A program made the position numbers and the translations under genes. Shown piece by piece: positions 59,334 through 64,000 of a DNA stretch of 64,000 bases; position 1 is the stretch's first letter; every line of letters starts with the position of its first letter. The stretch is from Citrobacter tructae (GTDB lineage: Bacteria > Pseudomonadota > Gammaproteobacteria > Enterobacterales > Enterobacteriaceae), in NCBI RefSeq assembly GCF_004684345.1, contig NZ_CP038469.1, positions 1,364,001 to 1,428,000 of the forward strand, given 5' to 3'. Below the pieces are notes generated by a model. It did no database searches. It was not told the DNA's origin and saw only the letters and a list, made by a program, of their open reading frames with translations.

Positions 59334-60387
59334 TCTGCCACGTAACCTGACCTATCGTAAACGAGACAGGCTTTATAGCTGGCGAAACCCGATTACCGGT
59401 CAAGAGATATCTCTTGGCCGGATCGACAGAAAGGATGCCGTCTCTCAGGCCATCGAAGCCAATAACTACATCGATCAAAATTACCTTCCGTCTGCGCTGC
59501 TGGACCGCATAAAGGAAACACCAACATTTACGGTTAAAGCGTGGCTCGAGCGCTACGAAGTAATTCTTGAGCGAAGAGAATTGAAGCCCAACACGATGAA
59601 GGTCAGGCGCAATCAGCTCGCCACTATCAGTGATGAATTCGGACGTATGCCGTTATCGGCGGTCAGCACTAAGGATGTATCTACTTTTCTTGAGAGTTAC
59701 ATACTCTGTGACAAGAAGAGCATGGCTTCCGGACTGCGTTCGGTTTTGTTGGATATTTTCAGGGAAGCAATTGTCGAGGGGCATATTGAAAGAAACCCGG
59801 CAGAGCCGACAAGAACGCCGACGCCAAAAGTTAAGCGTGAGCGTCTTTTGCTTGAGCAGTTTGAGATAATAAGGGATGCCGCAACTACCCATTCCGAATG
59901 GGCTGCAAACGCATGTGACCTGGCACTTGTCACCGGGCAAAGAAGAGAAGACGTATCGTTGTTCAGATTCAGCGATATCAGGGATGGAAGGTTGTTTGTC
60001 ACGCAGGAAAAGACAGGTCACAAATTGGCGTTGCCACTTGATTTGCGACTGGACTCTGCTGATTTGGTGCTGCAGGATGTTATCGACCGTTGTCGTAAAA
60101 ACAACCCGTCAGACTTCATGCTTTATTCTGCGGTAAGGCGTGGCGGCAGGAAGCCAGGTCCGTTAACCCCGGACGGAATCACTCAAGCATTTTCTGATAT
60201 CAGGGATTCTACAGAGTTAAAGTTTGGCCCCAACCCTCCTCCTTTCCATGAGATCAGGAGCTTGGCGAGTAGACTGTATGAAAGGGAGCGCGGAGAGGAT
60301 TTCGCACAGAGACTGCTGGGGCATAAAAATTTAACAATGACCAAAAAATACCTGGACGCACGCGGTGCAGAATATGTTATGGTTTAG
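59302..60387 (+). CDS. int: Tyrosine integrase
   Basis: This 361-residue lambda-type recombinase has an arm-binding N-terminus (RNLTYRKRDRLYSWRNPITG), a core-binding domain (about 75-175) and the catalytic set R214 (TGQRRED), K237, H316-EIR319, H341 and Y350. It ends 72 bp from the attachment repeat and should recombine within the sdsR terminator. Confidence 0.93.
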   Translation: MAKRPVRYDANLPRNLTYRKRDRLYSWRNPITGQEISLGRIDRKDAVSQAIEANNYIDQNYLPSALLDRIKETPTFTVKAWLERYEVILERRELKPNTMKVRRNQLATISDEFGRMPLSAVSTKDVSTFLESYILCDKKSMASGLRSVLLDIFREAIVEGHIERNPAEPTRTPTPKVKRERLLLEQFEIIRDAATTHSEWAANACDLALVTGQRREDVSLFRFSDIRDGRLFVTQEKTGHKLALPLDLRLDSADLVLQDVIDRCRKNNPSDFMLYSAVRRGGRKPGPLTPDGITQAFSDIRDSTELKFGPNPPPFHEIRSLASRLYERERGEDFAQRLLGHKNLTMTKKYLDARGAEYVMV

Positions 60388-60459
60388 ACAGGATATGGAA
60401 ATTTCGAGTAATTTTCGTGGGATTTCGGGAAGGAACCGAAAAAACCCAATGAAAACAAG

Positions 60460-60490
60460 CACATAAAAAGAGACCGAATACGATTCCTGT
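60460..60490. repeat. Prophage attachment repeat, right copy
   Basis: This is identical to 17807-17837 over 31 bp and forms one arm, loop and T-run of the sdsR terminator. The stem is completed by host DNA to its right. Confidence 0.93.
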
Positions 60491-60567
60491 ATTCGGTCCA
60501 GGGAAATGGCTCTTGGGAGAGAGCCGTGCGCTAAAAGTTGGCATTAATGCAGGCTAAGTTACCCTGC
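60465..60567 (-). ncRNA. sdsR: Small RNA SdsR (RyeB)
   Basis: This is the sigma-S-dependent, Hfq-binding sRNA found between pphA and yebY. The minus strand reads TTAGCCTGCATTAATGCCAA, then the ACGGCTCTC/GAGAGCCGT-type hairpin and a terminator stem with T-run, closely matching E. coli SdsR. A sigma-S-like -10 (CTATTCT, 60580-60574) lies six bases before the predicted start. Known targets include mutS, tolC and ompD mRNAs. Integration has preserved it fully. Confidence 0.88.
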
Positions 60568-60723
60568 CATTTAAGAATAGATGACAGCGCCAGGTTTTCC
60601 AGTCCGCGACCAAAGTGGCCTGAAAAAAAGGACGATTGTCACCCGCTACAACGCAAAAACCGCAAGTTCTTCTGCAAGAACGTTGCGGTTTTTTATTGGA
60701 AATCAGAACGATACATCTGGCAA

Positions 60724-61062
60724 TTAACAGAGTTTTTCCGCGCGTTCAATAAACGGGGCAAGGCTCATTTTTTGGCCGGGTTTTGCCGGATCGTCAATCT
60801 GGATAATGTCGATCGGCTTGGCGGTAGTTTTACCACTTTCAACCTGCTGCCTGGCAATATCGTTCAGCGGGTATTGCACCAGTGTACTCGGGTTAATGAC
60901 ATACAGCGCATTACCCGGTCGACACGTCAGCATCACTTCTTCGCGGTTAAACGCCCACTTGTCTTTGCCAACCTCAAAACGACTGACGGTAATGACCTGA
61001 GGCGCAGCGAATGCCGCCCCTGAACTTGCCAGAAGTAACACCGAGATAATCAATTTTTTCAT
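60724..61062 (-). CDS. yebY: Exported protein YebY
   Basis: This 112-residue protein has a signal peptide (MKKLIISVLLLASSGAAFAA) and a conserved mature part (VITVSRFEVGKDKWAFNREE). It closely matches E. coli YebY and follows copC-copD, a copper-linked operon. Met at 61062 is the proper start; the frame upstream is not conserved. Confidence 0.88.
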   Translation of the reverse strand: MKKLIISVLLLASSGAAFAAPQVITVSRFEVGKDKWAFNREEVMLTCRPGNALYVINPSTLVQYPLNDIARQQVESGKTTAKPIDIIQIDDPAKPGQKMSLAPFIERAEKLC

Positions 61063-61078
61063 ACGTTTTGCCAGTCCA

Positions 61079-61951
61079 TCAGAACGGTTCCAGGGTTGCA
61101 AACAGGCTGACAATCGCCAGCACAACGGCCCCTATTCCCCATTCAATCTTAGTCATCCAAATAAAATAGAGAGTCATGCAGCGTTTATCCTGCTGCATAC
61201 GTGGTACCAGAACATACCGGTTCGCCAGCGCAATCGCCACCATTAGCGCGACCAGCACACATTTTAACAACAGCAATTGCCCATAGGCCGCATGCCAGGG
61301 GAAGGACAACCCAACAATAAACAGCCCGTTCGCTATACCGGTGAGCAAGACACCAATAACGAAAAGATGCCCAAAGCGGGAAAAACGCATCATGGTGTCG
61401 ATCGCCTGCTGTCGCCAGCGACCTTGTGCCATTCTCATGCAGTAGAGAACCGGCAGCAAGCCGCCAAACCAGGCGGCAGCGCACACCAGATGCAATGCAT
61501 GGTTAAGTTGCTGTATGGCCCGCGTTGCGCCGTCATGAAGCGTCGCATGTCCGACTCCGGCCAATAAAATAAACTGCGCAATCGTCAGCATCAGCAGCAG
61601 TCGTGACATGCTGCGCGGCACAATGAGGGTTATCACCAGCGTGACCAGAGCAAGGATAATTTGCCAAAGCCATACGCCACCAAACTGCGTTTGCAGGACC
61701 GCCTCCCATATATCAACGGCGATCACGTCCTGCCAGCCAGAACCCATCAATCCCCCCTGGACAGCCATCATCAGCGTCGCGCTGAGAAAGCTCCACATCG
61801 CGGCATGGCGTTGCAGGCGCATAAAACGACGCATCATTAAACGCCGCACCGAAACGGGGGCCAGCCAGGCACCGTACAGCGCACAGCCAAACACCAGCAT
61901 CAAAGAGGCAAAATGGATAAACCGCAGCGCAACCCAGGTGAATGCCAGCAT
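61079..61951 (-). CDS. copD: Copper-resistance family membrane protein CopD (YebZ)
   Basis: This 290-residue inner-membrane protein has about eight helices and the CopD-domain histidines (LHDGATRAIQQLNHALHLVC). It probably moves copper with CopC, encoded 4 bp upstream. It matches E. coli YebZ in length. Confidence 0.88.
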   Translation of the reverse strand: MLAFTWVALRFIHFASLMLVFGCALYGAWLAPVSVRRLMMRRFMRLQRHAAMWSFLSATLMMAVQGGLMGSGWQDVIAVDIWEAVLQTQFGGVWLWQIILALVTLVITLIVPRSMSRLLLMLTIAQFILLAGVGHATLHDGATRAIQQLNHALHLVCAAAWFGGLLPVLYCMRMAQGRWRQQAIDTMMRFSRFGHLFVIGVLLTGIANGLFIVGLSFPWHAAYGQLLLLKCVLVALMVAIALANRYVLVPRMQQDKRCMTLYFIWMTKIEWGIGAVVLAIVSLFATLEPF

Positions 61952-61955
61952 CGTT

Positions 61956-62330
61956 TTATTTCACGCTAAAGGTATAGTGTCCCTTCGTTTTGTGGCCATC
62001 CACTGACACAACATGCCAGTCAACCGTATATTTTCCAGCATCCAGTGACTGTTCAACAGGCACAATCAGTTGCGTCTTGTCCTGTTCATTACGCGTCGCC
62101 TTGCCCGTTTTGATCTGTTCTTTGTTTGGGCCTGTCAGCGTTGCGCCGCTGAATCCCGGCTCGACGCCCTCAGAAAAATTCAGCGTCAACGCCTGGGGAG
62201 ATGTCGCGACCTCGGCATTAGCCGACGGGCTTTGTTTTGTCAGGTGAGCATGAGCCAATGCAGCGGGTGTTGCCAGAACGCTGGCGAGTACGATGAAAGC
62301 AGAGCGAAGTGTAGATGCAGGTGAAGCCAT
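61956..62330 (-). CDS. copC: Periplasmic copper-binding protein CopC (YobA)
   Basis: This 124-residue protein has a signal peptide (FIVLASVLATPAALA) and mature N-terminus HAHLTKQSP, where the first His forms part of the copper site. The CopC beta-sandwich with VDWHVVSVDGHKTKG completes it. First gene of the copC-copD-yebY operon. Confidence 0.9.
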   Translation of the reverse strand: MASPASTLRSAFIVLASVLATPAALAHAHLTKQSPSANAEVATSPQALTLNFSEGVEPGFSGATLTGPNKEQIKTGKATRNEQDKTQLIVPVEQSLDAGKYTVDWHVVSVDGHKTKGHYTFSVK

Positions 62331-62474
62331 ATCAACTATTCCTTTTCGTTATGTCTATTCTGTAGAGAATAACCTTCTACAATGAACGAGTCGAGAATCA
62401 TCAATTCAGGCTTGCCATTAACGCACACTCTTAGTAACTTTTGCGCGCTACGGGATACCAATAAGGAGAAACGC

Positions 62475-62699
62475 ATGAATCTGGCCAAACTCGAACAAGC
62501 TGAAATGGATAAGGTCAATGTCGACCTGGCTGCGGCAGGCGTCGCTTTTAAAGAGCGCTATAACATGCCGGTTGTTGCAGAAGTCGTCGAGCGTGAGCAA
62601 CCTGAACATTTACGTGACTGGTTTCGTGAACGGTTAATTGCACATCGCTTGGCATCCGTTTCCCTCTCACGTTTACCTTACGAGCCGAAAGTTAAATAA
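62475..62699 (+). CDS. holE: DNA polymerase III theta subunit HolE
   Basis: This 74-residue protein (MNLAKLEQAEMDKVNVDLAA) is theta, which stabilises the proofreading subunit epsilon in the core polymerase. ATG 62475 follows AAGGAG; 31 earlier codons overlap the promoter. A phage homologue lies at 47099. Confidence 0.93.
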   Translation: MNLAKLEQAEMDKVNVDLAAAGVAFKERYNMPVVAEVVEREQPEHLRDWFRERLIAHRLASVSLSRLPYEPKVK

Positions 62700-62805
62700 A
62701 ACTTATAATACGTTACGATTCCTTACATGATGGCTGCTACAGTATAAGTATATTCTTAATCTATACTTTAAAGATGAATGTAGACACTATGAAAAGGAAG
62801 TCATT

Positions 62806-63462
62806 ATGTCACACTGGAAAATCGCTGCAGCGCAGTACGAACCACTTCAATCATCACTAACTGAACACGTCGCCCATCACCTGCAGTTCATCAGAGCCGC
62901 CGCTAAATGCCAATGTGAGTTGCTGGTTTTTCCCTCCCTGTCTCTGTTGGGCTGTATTGATGAGCGCGATGAACTTCCCGCCCCACCCGATGAATCTCTG
63001 TTGCAACCCCTCGCCCACGCCGCCGTGACGTATCGCATGACCATTATCGTGGGGTTACCGGTTGAACATAAAGAACGTTTCGTAAAAGGCATCGCACTTT
63101 TTTCTCCATGGATGACGTCACCGTTAACGTTTCACCAGAGCCATGGTGCCTGTATTGCCAGACAGCGAAATACCATCAGCGTCGTCGACAGCCAGCCGGA
63201 GGGCATCGATATTGACCCTGCGTTTTCACTGTTTACCACCAGTCAGTGCGTCAGCGAACCTGAACTCCTCTCCTCAACATCTCGCCTGCAACATTTCTCA
63301 CATCAGTTCGCCATTGCGGTGCTGATGGCTAATGCGCGCGGTAGCAGCGCATTATGGGATGAACGCGGCCGGTTAATTGTGCGCGCGGGCAGCGGTTCAT
63401 TGCTCTTAACCGGTCAACGCACCTCTCAGGGTTGGCAAGGCGATATCATTCCATTACGCTAG
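62806..63462 (+). CDS. yobB: Nitrilase-like protein YobB
   Basis: This 218-residue protein matches YobB, a carbon-nitrogen hydrolase-family member (KIAAAQYEPLQSSLTEHVAH; CELLVFPSLSLLG). The family's usual E-K-C triad is not evident (PS in place of PE, no clear catalytic Cys), so it may be inactive. It lies 23 bp before exoX. Confidence 0.82.
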   Translation: MSHWKIAAAQYEPLQSSLTEHVAHHLQFIRAAAKCQCELLVFPSLSLLGCIDERDELPAPPDESLLQPLAHAAVTYRMTIIVGLPVEHKERFVKGIALFSPWMTSPLTFHQSHGACIARQRNTISVVDSQPEGIDIDPAFSLFTTSQCVSEPELLSSTSRLQHFSHQFAIAVLMANARGSSALWDERGRLIVRAGSGSLLLTGQRTSQGWQGDIIPLR

Positions 63463-63485
63463 TCGTTTTCGGCCAGGAGCATGGC

Positions 63486-64000
63486 ATGTTGCGCATAATA
63501 GATACAGAAACCTGCGGTCTGCAGGGAGGCATTGTTGAGATCGCTTCTGTCGATGTGGTTGATGGCAAAATTGTTAATCCGATGAGCCACCTCGTTCGGC
63601 CTGATCGTCCCATCAGCCCACAGGCGATGGCTATTCATAGGATTACGGAAGCCATGGTAGCGGGTAAACCGTGGATTGAAGACGTCATCCCACATTATTA
63701 CGGCAGCGAGTGGTACGTCGCGCACAATGCCAGTTTCGATCGACGCGTATTGCCTGACATGCCCGGTGAATGGATTTGCACCATGAAGCTGTCCCGACGT
63801 CTGTGGCCGGGGATCAAATACAGCAACATGGCGTTATATAACTCCCGTAAGCTGAGCGTACAGACGCCCGTCGGTTTGCATCAGCACCGCGCGCTTTACG
63901 ATTGCTATATCACCGCGGCATTGCTGATCGACATCATGAACACCTCAGGCTGGTCGGCAGAGCAAATGGTCGACATTACCGGTCGTCCTGCGCTATTAAC
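63486..64000 (+). CDS. exoX: Exodeoxyribonuclease X (partial, runs off the window)
   Basis: The first 171 codons of ExoX, a 3'-5' DnaQ-family exonuclease used in mismatch repair. DEDD residues are visible: D6 and E8 in IIDTETCG, D in HNASFDRRV, and HRALYDC near the end. ATG 63486 follows AGGAG. The 3' end is outside the window. Confidence 0.92.
   Translation, partial: MLRIIDTETCGLQGGIVEIASVDVVDGKIVNPMSHLVRPDRPISPQAMAIHRITEAMVAGKPWIEDVIPHYYGSEWYVAHNASFDRRVLPDMPGEWICTMKLSRRLWPGIKYSNMALYNSRKLSVQTPVGLHQHRALYDCYITAALLIDIMNTSGWSAEQMVDITGRPALL

Larger units (their letters stand above)
17807..60490. mobile_element. Complete temperate prophage, Rac-like early region and contractile tail
   Basis: A 42.7-kb element is bounded by a 31-bp perfect direct repeat and lies between pphA and yebY, which are near neighbours in related genomes. 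It holds integrase and excisionase at one end, a repressor/Cro switch, replication, RecE/RecT, Q, lysis, terminase, head and contractile tail genes, with no broken core gene seen. Late genes resemble those of temperate myoviruses such as Pectobacterium phage ZF40; early genes resemble Rac. It looks capable of induction, but this is inference. Confidence 0.93.
60460..60694 (+). ncRNA. sraC: Antisense RNA SraC (RyeA), 5' end displaced
   Basis: In E. coli, SraC runs opposite to SdsR and starts a few tens of bases before the SdsR 3' end. Here that 5' region is phage DNA. The body and the strong terminator (60655-60694, AAAAACCGCAA...TTGCGGTTTTTT) remain. Whether it is still transcribed depends on phage sequence at 60388-60459. 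Confidence 0.6.

Overview
The window is chromosome of an enterobacterium close to Salmonella, Citrobacter and Escherichia, interrupted by one apparently complete temperate prophage. The host genes keep the order known from E. coli K-12: cspC-yobF-yebO-mgrB / yobH / kdgR / yebQ / htpX / prc-proQ / msrC / yebS-yebT-rsmF-yebV-yebW / pphA, then after the prophage yebY-copD-copC / holE / yobB / exoX. A second FtsI-like transpeptidase of the Salmonella PBP3-SAL type lies left of cspC. It is absent from this place in K-12, which points to Salmonella or Citrobacter rather than E. coli. The species cannot be fixed from the sequence alone.

The prophage spans about 17807-60490 (42.7 kb). It is bounded by a 31-bp perfect direct repeat that is the 3' end (terminator) of the small RNA gene sdsR (ryeB), which normally sits between pphA and yebY. 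The right copy rebuilds an intact sdsR. The left copy is only half of the hairpin.

Phage layout, from the right end: integrase and excisionase, small genes, recT and recE (Rac type) form the plus-strand early operon. The switch at 53.0-53.95 kb has a short repressor with no cleavage domain on the plus strand, facing a YdaS-type Cro and a YdaT-type CII. The minus-strand early operon carries an O-like initiator with iterons inside its gene, a DnaC-like loader, small accessory genes, a methyltransferase, a nucleotide pyrophosphohydrolase, a theta-subunit (HolE) homologue, DUF1643, DUF1367, NinG and antiterminator Q. A late promoter and terminator follow Q. The late genes are holin, second lysis membrane protein, M15 endolysin, nested Rz/Rz1, terminase, portal, head genes, and a contractile tail (sheath, tube, frameshifted chaperone, tape measure, baseplate, spike, fibre, Tfa). 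The late module looks like that of small-genome temperate myoviruses of the Pectobacterium ZF40 type, joined to a Rac-like early region.

Several cargo genes interrupt the late operon: a HEPN + TPR gene pair with its own terminator and a palindrome-covered promoter (22.6-23.9 kb), a secreted small protein (23.9-24.2 kb), a plus-strand gene between portal and terminase (37.9 kb), a membrane protein with its own promoter and terminator (40.3-41.1 kb), and a membrane protein at the head of the late transcript (43.0-43.6 kb). These are the best candidates for undescribed defence, exclusion or counter-defence functions. Names for structural genes rest on recognised family resemblance and gene order; no search could be run.
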